Source: Opitutus terrae PB90-1 (GTDB lineage Bacteria > Verrucomicrobiota > Verrucomicrobiia > Opitutales > Opitutaceae). From it: a DNA stretch of 64,000 bases. Shown here piece by piece: positions 26,882 through 34,781 of the stretch. Position 1 is the first letter of the stretch. Every line of letters starts with the position of its first letter. The position numbers and the translations under genes are program-made. The stretch lies in assembly GCF_000019965.1 (NCBI RefSeq), contig NC_010571.1, positions 2,985,001 to 3,049,000 of the forward strand. Direction: 5' to 3'. The notes below the pieces were generated by a model. The model saw only the letters and a list, made by a program, of their open reading frames with translations. It did no database searches and was not told the DNA's origin.

Positions 26882-28162
26882 TCAGTTGCTGGCGTGCATG
26901 GCGCCGGAGCGCGGCTGCAGCGAATTTTCCATGACCCAATCGGCGACCTTGATGCCGCATTTCTGGCCTTCGACGTTGTCGGCCATGACATGGAAGCCAC
27001 CGTAGAGCCGGCTCATGCCGATCTCGTCGCGGCACTCGGAGAGTCGCTTGAACGTGCGCACCGCGCCCGGCAGCCCGTCCGAAGTGGTGGTGAACTCGAT
27101 TTCGTCGGTGCCGAAGAACCGCTCGAGCACGCGGGCGGCCGCGGCGGAGAACGTGCTGTGACCGGAGACGTAGGACGGGAACGACGGTGACATCATCAGC
27201 GGAATGAACTCAGGCTGCGGCTTCCAGTGTGCGTTGCGCGCGGTCTCGAGTTCGCGAATGGCGGTCTCGGGCCGCCAAGTGGAGTAAAAGAATTTCGTAT
27301 CCCACGAGGAGATGCAGGCGTCCGCTTCAGCGATGTTGAGCAACGCGAACAGCCGCGCGGTTTCGGGCACCGAGAGTTTGTAGCGACGCGCGAGATCGGC
27401 GGCGATGATGTTCCAGTGGCCGGGCGGCGTGCAGGTGCCGAGGTCATCGGACCAGAAAGCGACGCTGAGCGTCTGATACTCGGTGCGCTCGGCGTTGTCG
27501 CGGGCGCCGATCTTGACGATTTCGGCCAGCTCCTTCGCGCACTGCTCGGAGTCGAGGGCCGGTGGCGGTGGAGCGCGGAATTGCGACGGCGAAGTCATGG
27601 CGAACGGCGTGACCTTGGCCCAATGCGGCAGCGTGGCGGGGCGGAAGCCGGGCGGCGTCTCGCGCCACTTGCCGGCGTCCTGGCTGCTGTAAGGGCCGGG
27701 GATTGGCTTGTCGAAGCCGCACGAGGCGCGCTTCGCGAGCACGGCTTCCGCGACGTGCTTGCCCCACGCGATGCCGGCGGTTTTGCCGGGACCGTCGGGA
27801 ATCTTGGCCACGGTCTCCTCGTAGACGCGGTGGTGATTGCGCGGATTCGTCGACTGGCCCCAGCAAGCCAGCAGCACGGTGTGAGCGGCGCTGGCGATCG
27901 CGGCGTCCATGTCGGCGCCGGCGGGGGCGACCTCGTCGACCAGCCACGGCTGGTGCGTGCGGGTGATGCCGTTCACCGCATCGAAGATCGCGATATGATA
28001 CGTCGCGATGAACAGCGAGATCGGCGGCGGCGGGAGCCGGCTGAGCCGGGTGGTGTTAAGCACGTGCTCGTTCCAATCGAGCACGGCGTTGTTGGCGGAG
28101 GCGGACGACTGGAGGAGCAGACCAGCCGCAGCGACAACTGCAGCGAAGCGGAGAGATCGCAT
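26882..28162 (-). CDS. Vanadium-dependent haloperoxidase-like protein (PAP2 fold)
   Basis: This 426-residue protein has a signal peptide (RFAAVVAAAGLLLQSSASA), so it works outside the cytoplasm. The three vanadate/phosphate-binding motifs are intact: K290-x6-RP (KFFYSTWRP), SGH at 333-335 (FPSYVSGHSTFS) and SR-x5-H with H391 followed by D395 (SRLYGGFHVMAD). The N-terminal LDWNEHVL and FDAVNGI motifs match the bacterial haloperoxidase branch. Such enzymes use hydrogen peroxide and vanadate to oxidise halides, but some members are acid phosphatases, so the reaction needs testing. Neighbours are two FG-GAP/ASPIC genes and an FKBP gene on the same strand. Ten consecutive C residues lie immediately before the ATG on the coding strand (28163-28172). 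Confidence 0.87.
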   Translation of the reverse strand: MRSLRFAAVVAAAGLLLQSSASANNAVLDWNEHVLNTTRLSRLPPPPISLFIATYHIAIFDAVNGITRTHQPWLVDEVAPAGADMDAAIASAAHTVLLACWGQSTNPRNHHRVYEETVAKIPDGPGKTAGIAWGKHVAEAVLAKRASCGFDKPIPGPYSSQDAGKWRETPPGFRPATLPHWAKVTPFAMTSPSQFRAPPPPALDSEQCAKELAEIVKIGARDNAERTEYQTLSVAFWSDDLGTCTPPGHWNIIAADLARRYKLSVPETARLFALLNIAEADACISSWDTKFFYSTWRPETAIRELETARNAHWKPQPEFIPLMMSPSFPSYVSGHSTFSAAAARVLERFFGTDEIEFTTTSDGLPGAVRTFKRLSECRDEIGMSRLYGGFHVMADNVEGQKCGIKVADWVMENSLQPRSGAMHASN

Positions 28163-28360
28163 GGGGGGGGGGTGGTGTGTGGTTTGCCGGCGGGAAGCCG
28201 GCAGCTAAATCGCCGCGGAGGATGCGGCTCAGTATCGAGGTGGAAATCTTATTGGGGTGAGTAGCTGAGTTTCTGGGGTGAAATGCGCCGGCACCGCGGC
28301 AACGGATGAGCGGGAGCGGCGGGCCGGGGCAGGAGTCGGAACGGGATGAGCTGACGCGAC

Positions 28361-28411
28361 GAGGGCGTCGCGCCCCCAGCCGATCCGCAGTTCGCAGGGC
28401 GAGGCCCTGCA
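28361..28411. repeat. Palindromic repeat remnant between the FKBP and haloperoxidase genes
   Basis: GAGGGCGTCGCG resembles the end of the second element in the beta-mannosidase gene, and CAGGGC-GAG-GCCCTG is a perfect small hairpin. The 261-bp gap 28163-28423 holds this, the C10/G10 tract at its left end, and no gene. Confidence 0.5.
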
Positions 28412-28423
28412 GGAAGGCGTCAG

Positions 28424-29176
28424 TCAGGGGCTGGCCGCCGCGATAATGTCCAACAGCTCGATCTCGAAGATGAGCGGGGCGCCGGCCGGCACCCCGGCGG
28501 GCCACTCGGCGGTGCCGAACGAAAGCGCGGGCGGAAGCACGACGAAGATTTTCCCGCCGAGCGCCAGCATTTGAACCGCCTCAGCAAGTCCCGGCAGCAA
28601 CGCGGCGACCTCCACGCGCGTGCCCTGGCCCGAGAGGGCCGGCAAGGCAGTGGTGCCATCCGGACCTTTGGCCGCGATGTTGATCACAACGGTGTCCACG
28701 GCGCGCGGTCGTGGCCCGGCGCCAGCCTGATCCATTCGGTAGAGAACACCGCTCGCACTTTCCTGCAGGGTGAGCTCGTGTTTGAGCGAGCGCAGATAGC
28801 TCGCCAGCGGATCCGCGGCGGGTGCTGGACGCGGTGCACCGGAAGCTGCGACGTGGTGACCGATTTCGTCGAGCAACTCGCGGGCGCGTTCGTCCAGCGG
28901 CAACGCGCGACCGGCGTAGGCGGCGCGGAAACCGTCAAGGAAGGCCTCGAACTGAGCCTCGCTCCAGTGCAGCGCGGGAATGTTCAGGTTCGTGGCGACG
29001 GCGGACCCGACGGCGCCATAGGCACGCAGTGCGGGATCGGCGGTTGCGGTGGAGGGCTCGACTGGCTCGGTGGCCAGGGCCGAAGCGGCGCAACCGACGA
29101 GCAGGAGCAGCGCACGATGACGCCGGCGACAACCGGCGCACGTCGGAGCAGAGACGGCAATAGCTTCTGGTGACAT
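28424..29176 (-). CDS. FKBP-type peptidyl-prolyl isomerase-like protein, degenerate active site
   Basis: The 250-residue protein has a hydrophobic N-terminal segment (ALLLLVGCAASALA) with a possible lipobox cysteine (LVGC). A helical FKBP-N-like region (about 45-135) follows, and then an FKBP domain to the end (GVLYRMDQAGAGPRPRAVD ... LIFEIELLDII). Typical FKBPs have aromatic pocket residues in Y-x-G, F-D-S and PGW. Here these positions read NIAAKG, ALPAL and LLPGLAEAV, so prolyl isomerase activity is doubtful. It may be a chaperone or binding domain. It starts 8 bp after the FG-GAP/ASPIC gene at 29185-31596 and is almost surely cotranscribed with it. Confidence 0.75.
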   Translation of the reverse strand: MSPEAIAVSAPTCAGCRRRHRALLLLVGCAASALATEPVEPSTATADPALRAYGAVGSAVATNLNIPALHWSEAQFEAFLDGFRAAYAGRALPLDERARELLDEIGHHVAASGAPRPAPAADPLASYLRSLKHELTLQESASGVLYRMDQAGAGPRPRAVDTVVINIAAKGPDGTTALPALSGQGTRVEVAALLPGLAEAVQMLALGGKIFVVLPPALSFGTAEWPAGVPAGAPLIFEIELLDIIAAASP

Positions 29177-29184
29177 CGGGCGGT

Positions 29185-31596
29185 TCAGCGGCTGGTCGCG
29201 AAATGCGGTGTGGGCACCGGCGGTGCCGACGCATGCTGGTGCGACGGATGATCCGGGCTCGGATCCGTGGGGAGGCGGAACGAGCGGACCTCGACCGCAA
29301 TCGCGGCAGCGGCGTCTTCGCGAACGAGGTAGGATCGGTCGAGCGCGAGATTTTCCAGCCGCTGGATTTGGCCAGTCGCAGGCCAGAAGATCTCGACGCG
29401 CAGAATACGGGACGCGTCGCCGAGCCCGATGTGCTGCTGCAGCGGCGACGCGCCGAAGCTGCCGCCACTGCCGACCGCGCGGTGGATCTCGCGTTCGCCG
29501 GCCGGAGTCGCGACGACGACCTTGATCCGCGTGCCGAGGGCGAGCCGGTTCGAGCGCACGCCCTCGAGCGTGAGCGTGAGCCAGTGTCCTCCGAGTCCCG
29601 GGTTGGCGAAGAGCTGATTGCGGTAGTTGTCGGCGTTCACCGCGCCGCCGACGACGGAATAGATGTCCTCGTCGCCGTCATTGTCGATGTCGCCAAAGGC
29701 GATGCCGTGCCCCTTCTGCAGCTGACCGAAACCGCCGCTGGCCGTCACATCCTGAAAACCGCGGCCACCGTCGTTGCGAAACATCCGGTTGGGCAGCAGC
29801 GTGGCGAAATCCGGATCGCCGGTGCCGACGTAGAAATCGAGCCAGCCGTCGTTGTCGAGATCACCGAAGTTGCAGCCCATCGTGTGGAGCACCTGATGGA
29901 GTCCCTGTTCGCGCGTGACGTCGGCGAACGTGCCGTCGCGGCGGTTGCGATAGAGGCGCGCGTATTCGCCGGGGTGAGGCAGTCCTAGATAATCCGCTGC
30001 GATGTCGCCGACGTCCTGAATCGCGTAGCCGGTGACCATGAGGTCGAGCCAGCCGTCGTTGTCGTAGTCCCAGAACCAGCAGGAGAAGCTCCCGTACGGC
30101 TCGGTCACGCCGGCTTCGCGCGCCATGTCGGTGAACCGCCAGGTGCCGCGCGGGCAGGCGGCATCGGCGGGACCGTCGTTGCGCAGGAGCAGATTCGCGC
30201 CATCGCGGCGCGAAAGATAAAGGTCCGGCCGGCCGTCGTTGTTGTAGTCGCCGGTAACGACGCCTTTCACGTAACCGACCGCAGCGACGCCGTTGGCGGC
30301 GGCGCACTCCGTGAACGTGCCGTCGCCGTTGCTGCGAAAGAGTTCGCACGGATGCACGTCGTCCGGCGCGGACTCGTTGCCGATGAATAGGTCGAGGTGG
30401 CCGTCGCCGTCGAAGTCGAACCAGGCGGCGGTTTGGGTGGGGTGAAAGCTCAGCAGCCCGGCCTCTGCGGTGACGTCGGTGAACGTGCCGTTGCCGTTGT
30501 TCCGCAGGAGCGAGTTGGGGTAGTGGCCGAGCTGCCGGAGCCAGGCTCCGCGCAGAACAAGCACGTCGACGAAACCGTCGTTGTTGTAGTCGGCCTGGAT
30601 GAGATTGAGCCCACCTGTCTCTCCCGTGAGGCCGGCGGCGGCCGTGCGCTCGGTGAACGTGCCGTTGCCGTTGTTCCGAAACGTGCGGAGCTGGCTGTAC
30701 GGACCCCAGGCCGAAACCATCAAATCGAGAAAGCCGTCGCGGTCGAAGTCGTCCATGATCACGCCACCGGCGAGATCGTCGACGTCGATTCCGAGCCGAC
30801 CGGCGACGTCGGGAAACCGCGGCAGGTCGCGCGCAGAGGCGAAGTGCTGCGGGTCGATCCGCCATTGGGCGGGGACGCCGTCGGGATATTCGCCGAGCGT
30901 CATGTGGGCGATATTGAGCAGCCAGCGGGCGCGCAGGTCGCCGGGGTAACGCGTCAGCAGCGTGGTCAGCGCGTCCACCGCGCCGCGCGAGCCGCGGGTC
31001 AGCGGATGCACGCCGCCGCCGCGAATCGGAAAGAGGCACGAGTCGGCGTTGTGGTTCAAGAGGCAGTTCTCCTGTTCACCGAGGCGAAGATAAGCGAGCG
31101 CGCGGATCGTGTGCAGCGTGGTGAACTGCACGGGCGTCATGGTGTGGCCCTCGGCGGTCAGCAGTTGTTCGAGCGTCGCGAGCGCGGCCAGCGCGGGCTC
31201 GGGTTCCCCGGCGCGCAGGAGATCGTGCGCGTAGGTCGGCAGGAACTTGATGCGCTCAGCGGAATCCGAGGTGCGCTCGATGATCTGCCGGAGCGCTTCG
31301 GCGCGACGGGGATATTCGTATGGGCTCTCGGGTGAAATCGACGCTTCCGCGATTTCGCGCAGGCGAGCCGCCATGCGTTGGGTGCTGGCCGGCTGCTCAG
31401 TCAGATCCGCCGGCGCGGAAGTCAGCGTGGACGACGGTGCGCAGAACTCCGGGTTCGCCGGTGGCGCGGCCAGCGCGGTCGTGAGGCTGGAGCACAAGAG
31501 CGCGCAGACGAGCGCAGGCGCCGACGCGTGCGCGCGCCAGCGGCGGCCGGACGAATCGGCCGCGCGGGGGTGGGGGAAAGGGAACACTGCGCGCAA
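29185..31596 (-). CDS. FG-GAP/ASPIC protein with N-terminal helical region (CRTAC1-like)
   Basis: The 803-residue exported protein has a signal peptide around residues 22-44 (ALVCALLCSSLTTALA). A helical TPR-like region (about 70-240, YAHDLLRAGEPEPALAALAT) precedes an FG-GAP propeller with calcium loops DFDRDGFLD, DYNNDGFVD, DFDGDGHLD, DYDNDGWLD and DLDNDGWLD. An ASPIC/UnbV domain follows at about 668-762 (HIGLGDASRILRVEIFWPA). The C-terminal tail is proline/histidine-rich (DPSPDHPSHQHASAPP) and could bind metal, which is inference. The domain order differs from the two larger paralogues. It is the first gene of a minus-strand run with the FKBP gene and perhaps the haloperoxidase gene. Confidence 0.84.
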   Translation of the reverse strand: MRAVFPFPHPRAADSSGRRWRAHASAPALVCALLCSSLTTALAAPPANPEFCAPSSTLTSAPADLTEQPASTQRMAARLREIAEASISPESPYEYPRRAEALRQIIERTSDSAERIKFLPTYAHDLLRAGEPEPALAALATLEQLLTAEGHTMTPVQFTTLHTIRALAYLRLGEQENCLLNHNADSCLFPIRGGGVHPLTRGSRGAVDALTTLLTRYPGDLRARWLLNIAHMTLGEYPDGVPAQWRIDPQHFASARDLPRFPDVAGRLGIDVDDLAGGVIMDDFDRDGFLDLMVSAWGPYSQLRTFRNNGNGTFTERTAAAGLTGETGGLNLIQADYNNDGFVDVLVLRGAWLRQLGHYPNSLLRNNGNGTFTDVTAEAGLLSFHPTQTAAWFDFDGDGHLDLFIGNESAPDDVHPCELFRSNGDGTFTECAAANGVAAVGYVKGVVTGDYNNDGRPDLYLSRRDGANLLLRNDGPADAACPRGTWRFTDMAREAGVTEPYGSFSCWFWDYDNDGWLDLMVTGYAIQDVGDIAADYLGLPHPGEYARLYRNRRDGTFADVTREQGLHQVLHTMGCNFGDLDNDGWLDFYVGTGDPDFATLLPNRMFRNDGGRGFQDVTASGGFGQLQKGHGIAFGDIDNDGDEDIYSVVGGAVNADNYRNQLFANPGLGGHWLTLTLEGVRSNRLALGTRIKVVVATPAGEREIHRAVGSGGSFGASPLQQHIGLGDASRILRVEIFWPATGQIQRLENLALDRSYLVREDAAAAIAVEVRSFRLPTDPSPDHPSHQHASAPPVPTPHFATSR

Positions 31597-31693
31597 ACCG
31601 CTAGCGCCGGGCGTCGCGCCGGAAACGCTTTTGGGCTGAGGCGCTGAAAAACGAGGGCCGCGCGCGATAAACTCAGGGCAACGGCGATGGGCG

Positions 31694-32461
31694 TCACCGC
31701 GCTTCGGTCAGAGCTCTTTCGAGCTCGTTGCGACGGTATCGGCTGAGGGGGAGTCGGGTGCCGTTCAGCAAGACCACCACGTATTCGCCGTAGTTCGCCG
31801 ACTCGAGTTCCTTGATTTGATCGGAGCGGACCACCGCCGAGCGACTGATCCGGGCGAAGTTCGCAGCGCCCAGCCGTTGTTCGACTGAGCCGAGGGATTC
31901 GCGCAGCATGAGCCGCGGCGCATCCGTGAGGTGGAGCACGCAGTAGTTGTTGGCGGCCTCGATCCAGACGACCTCCCGGGGCTTGACGAAAACAATCCGG
32001 CCGTCGACGCGCACCGCGATCCGTTCGGGCACCCGCGGCTGGACCTGGGCCAGGATGCTCTCCAGCCGCGTTTCCACCTCGCGCGCTTGGCGCGATTGGA
32101 GCAGCTCGAGCGCGCGCTCGACCGCTTGGTGCAGTCGTTCCTCGTCGAAGGGTTTGAGCAGATAGTCGACCGCGCGGGCGGCGAACGCTTCGACGGCGAA
32201 GCGCTCATGCGCGGTCACGAAGATGATCGCCGGGCGCGCGGTGGCCGGCAGCTGATTTGCCACGTCGAGTCCGCTGCAGCCCGGCATCTGCACATCGAGA
32301 AAAACGATATCCGGCCGTTCGCGTTCAATGGTGGCCAGCGCGTCCGGTCCGTCGCCACATTCGCCGGCCAGTTCCACAGTGTTCTGACGCTGGAGCAGCC
32401 GCTGCAGGCGCTCGCGCGCGAGCGGCTCGTCATCGACGATCAATGCACGTGGCTTGGTCAT
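31694..32461 (-). CDS. LytTR-family response regulator (copy 1)
   Basis: The 255-residue cytoplasmic regulator starts at MTKPRALIVDDEP (32461). It has a receiver domain (phospho-acceptor D56 in DIVFLDVQMPG, conserved K in YLLKPFD) and a C-terminal LytTR DNA-binding domain (about 145-255, VVWIEAANNYCVLHL, FARISRSAVV). LytTR proteins bind DNA through beta-strands, usually at spaced direct repeats. It is a close paralogue of the next gene: both have MTK-RALIVDDEPLARER-type starts and equal length. It is the last gene of a kinase-regulator-regulator group and probably responds to the LytS-type kinase at 33558-34646. A GGAAG sequence about 12 bases upstream is one of the few Shine-Dalgarno-like motifs in the window. 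Confidence 0.92.
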   Translation of the reverse strand: MTKPRALIVDDEPLARERLQRLLQRQNTVELAGECGDGPDALATIERERPDIVFLDVQMPGCSGLDVANQLPATARPAIIFVTAHERFAVEAFAARAVDYLLKPFDEERLHQAVERALELLQSRQAREVETRLESILAQVQPRVPERIAVRVDGRIVFVKPREVVWIEAANNYCVLHLTDAPRLMLRESLGSVEQRLGAANFARISRSAVVRSDQIKELESANYGEYVVVLLNGTRLPLSRYRRNELERALTEAR

Positions 32462-32638
32462 GGAATTTCTTCCGCGGGGGCGGGAAATGTGCCGCCACGC
32501 TGCCGCGCCGCGCGCACAAGGAAACGATTCTGGGGCGAAGCGCCGATGCGGGATGGTCAGCGGCCAATCGCCGCCGGGGAGATCACGCAAACTGGCGGGG
32601 AGGCCGGTCGCACCGCCGCGCGTGTCGGCCGGCGCGCG

Positions 32639-33406
32639 CTACTCGGCCGTGAACCGCTCGAGCTGACCGCGATAGCTGCGGCTCAGCGGCAGCCGGGTGC
32701 CATCGCGGAGCACGACGGTGTAGTCGCCGTGGAACGTGGGCTGCAGTTCCTTCACCTGCTCGACGCGGACGATGGCGGAGCGGTTCACGCGCACGAAATC
32801 CGTCGAGCCGAGCCGCTCTTCCAGCGAAGACAACGTGTCGCGCAGCATCAAGCGCGGCGCGTCCGCGAGGTGCAGCAGCACGTAATTGTCGGCGGCCTCG
32901 ACCCAGACGATGTCCTCGGGCTTGAGGAAGACGACGCGGCCATCGGATTTGAACGCGAGCCGGCCGGGCTTCTTCGGCGCGGGCGAGGCGTCGGCGAGCA
33001 GCGACTCGAGCTTCGTATTCAGATCACCAGCGCGGCGGGCGCGGATCTGGTCGGCGGCGCGCTTGTAGGCGAGCAGCAGCCGCTCCTGATCGAAAGGTTT
33101 GAGCAGGTAATCGGTCGCGTGGACGCTAAATGCCTCGACCGCAAAACGGTCGTGCGCCGTGACGAACACGATCGCGGGCCGGTCGTCGGCGGGTAACTCG
33201 CCGACCACTTTCAGCCCATCGCAACCGGGCATCTGCATGTCGAGGAACACCACATCCGGCCGCTGCTGCTTGATGGCCGCGACGGCGTCGGGGCCGTTGC
33301 CACATTCCGCGATGATCTCCGCAGTCGGCTCGCCGGCGAGGAGCGCGCGCACGCGTTCCCGCGCGAGAGGTTCGTCGTCGACGATCAGAACACGGAGTTT
33401 GGTCAT
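32639..33406 (-). CDS. LytTR-family response regulator (copy 2)
   Basis: The 255-residue paralogue of the previous regulator has a receiver domain with D56 (DVVFLDMQMPG) and a LytTR domain (about 145-255, DIVWVEAADNYVLLHL, FVRVNRSAIV). The two copies have the same length and the same phospho-acceptor position, and differ mostly in the linker (about 120-145). It lies directly downstream of the kinase gene, so it is the more likely primary partner. Two regulators served by one kinase suggests either branched output or a recent duplication on the way to divergence. No target site could be identified by eye. Confidence 0.92.
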   Translation of the reverse strand: MTKLRVLIVDDEPLARERVRALLAGEPTAEIIAECGNGPDAVAAIKQQRPDVVFLDMQMPGCDGLKVVGELPADDRPAIVFVTAHDRFAVEAFSVHATDYLLKPFDQERLLLAYKRAADQIRARRAGDLNTKLESLLADASPAPKKPGRLAFKSDGRVVFLKPEDIVWVEAADNYVLLHLADAPRLMLRDTLSSLEERLGSTDFVRVNRSAIVRVEQVKELQPTFHGDYTVVLRDGTRLPLSRSYRGQLERFTAE

Positions 33407-33427
33407 GAGGCGGGGTGGAAAAGGCTA

Positions 33428-33544
33428 GAGCTGAGAGTCCAGGGCTGGGAGCTGGCGATGGCTGAGCGACGCCGAAACGCTGGTGGATCGTCCGAGCGTC
33501 AGGTTCGGTGGCTGGGCTCTAGACTCTGGACTCTGGGCTCTGGA
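33428..33544. repeat. Short CAGAGTC-type repeats after the LytS kinase gene
   Basis: GAGCTGAGAGTCCAGGGCTGGGAGC (as two pieces, from about 33430) and the inverse-oriented GCTCTAGACTCTGGACTCTGGGCTCTGGA-type array at 33516-33544 flank a 60-bp centre. Similar AGAGTCTAGAG units occur on the other side of the kinase gene at 34655-34687. Confidence 0.6.
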
Positions 33545-33557
33545 CACCATGGCGGGG

Positions 33558-34646
33558 CTACGTCGCGAATGGAAACGAGAGCCGGACGCAAAGTCCACCC
33601 TCCGGTTGGTTAGTCAGCTCGAACTGTTGATCATCGCCGTACAGCTCGGCCAGCCGGGCGCGGCTGTTGGCCAGACCGATGCCTTCGCGCTTGAAGCCGC
33701 CTGCGGGCATTCCGCCGCCGTTGTCGGAGACGCTGAGCACGAGGTTGTCGCCGACGACGGCTGAGCGGAGCACGATCCGGCCGGTGCGCATCTGCGGTTC
33801 GATGCCGTGGCGGATCGCGTTCTCGACCAGCGGCTGGAGGATCAGGCTGGGCACCTGGGCATCCAGCGTGGCCGGATCGATCTCGAACTGCACCGTGAGT
33901 CGGTCGCGAAAACGAATCCGCTCGATTTCGAGGTAGCGTTCGAGAAACGCGATCTCCTGCCGCAGCGGTGTGAGCGGCGCGCCCGTCTGCGACATGGTTT
34001 GCCGCAGCAACTCGGAAAGCCGGACCAGCATGCGTTCGGCGGCAGCGACATCCGAATACATCAACGACGCGATGCCATTGAGCGCGTTGAACAGGAAGTG
34101 GGGCTTGAGCTGGCGGAGCAGCGACTGCAGCCGGGCCTCCGTGAGATGTTTCTCCAACTCCAGGGCCTGGACCGTGCGCTCGTGATATTTGCGATAATAG
34201 TCGAGCGCGTGCGTGACGGACACGATCACGCCGTAGATCAGAAGATTGAACGGATAGGTTTTCGCGAGGAGCGGAACGAAGATCTCGGCGAAGGTCGCTT
34301 CCTCATCGATCAACCAGCTGTGGGCTTGGCCGACGAGCGCGCGCAGCACGACGTAGATCAGCGCGAAGCCGAGGGCGGCGGCGAGATGAATACCGGCGGT
34401 CCGCCATGGTCGGTGCGGCTCGGCGGAGACGCGACGCGTGAGCCGGGCGATCGGCAGCGACAGCACCGCCCAAACGTACCAATCGGCGAGCGAATAACTG
34501 ATCGCCTGCGTCCACGTGATCGATCGTCCGATCAGGCTGCTGGAGAGATAAAATTGTCCGGCGAAGGCGAAGCCGATCAGCGACCACAACACCAGGAAGC
34601 CGAGCGCGCCGAGCAGGCGCCGAAGCGGGGAGGGCGAGCGAAGCAT
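33558..34646 (-). CDS. LytS-type sensor histidine kinase
   Basis: The 362-residue membrane kinase has about four transmembrane helices in the first 150 residues (LGALGFLVLWSLIGFAFAG, LAAALGFALIYVVLRALVG, LLIYGVIVSVTHALDY). A coiled linker follows, then the His_kinase domain with H183 in LKPHFLFNALNG, then a HATPase domain with the N-box PLVENAIRHG and G-box SDNGGGMP. This matches the LytS/YehU class that pairs with LytTR regulators, two of which lie immediately downstream. The short helices with little extracytoplasmic sequence suggest it senses a membrane signal or a transporter partner, not a soluble ligand. Both sides of the gene carry CAGAGTC-type short repeats. Confidence 0.92.
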   Translation of the reverse strand: MLRSPSPLRRLLGALGFLVLWSLIGFAFAGQFYLSSSLIGRSITWTQAISYSLADWYVWAVLSLPIARLTRRVSAEPHRPWRTAGIHLAAALGFALIYVVLRALVGQAHSWLIDEEATFAEIFVPLLAKTYPFNLLIYGVIVSVTHALDYYRKYHERTVQALELEKHLTEARLQSLLRQLKPHFLFNALNGIASLMYSDVAAAERMLVRLSELLRQTMSQTGAPLTPLRQEIAFLERYLEIERIRFRDRLTVQFEIDPATLDAQVPSLILQPLVENAIRHGIEPQMRTGRIVLRSAVVGDNLVLSVSDNGGGMPAGGFKREGIGLANSRARLAELYGDDQQFELTNQPEGGLCVRLSFPFAT

Positions 34647-34654
34647 GGGGCGAA

Positions 34655-34687
34655 GAGCTGAGAGTCTAGAGCGGAGAGTCTAGAGTG
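34655..34687. repeat. Short AGAGTCTAGAG repeats before the LytS kinase gene
   Basis: GAGCTGAGAGTCTAGAG and GGAGAGTCTAGAG are near-identical tandem units just upstream of the kinase start (minus strand). They match the units at 33428-33544. They could be regulatory or part of a mobile repeat. Confidence 0.55.
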
Positions 34688-34781
34688 GTCTGACAGTCGA
34701 CTGCACGGTTGCGGATTTACATCAGGGCGGTTGCGCTGGTTCAATCCTGTCGCACTGGATTCGGCAACGACTTCCTTCCCC

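Noticed and set aside
24906-27005. A 699-codon plus-strand frame opposite the FG-GAP gene at 23364-26708.
   Set aside because: Same antisense pattern; it also runs across the intergenic repeat and into the haloperoxidase gene.
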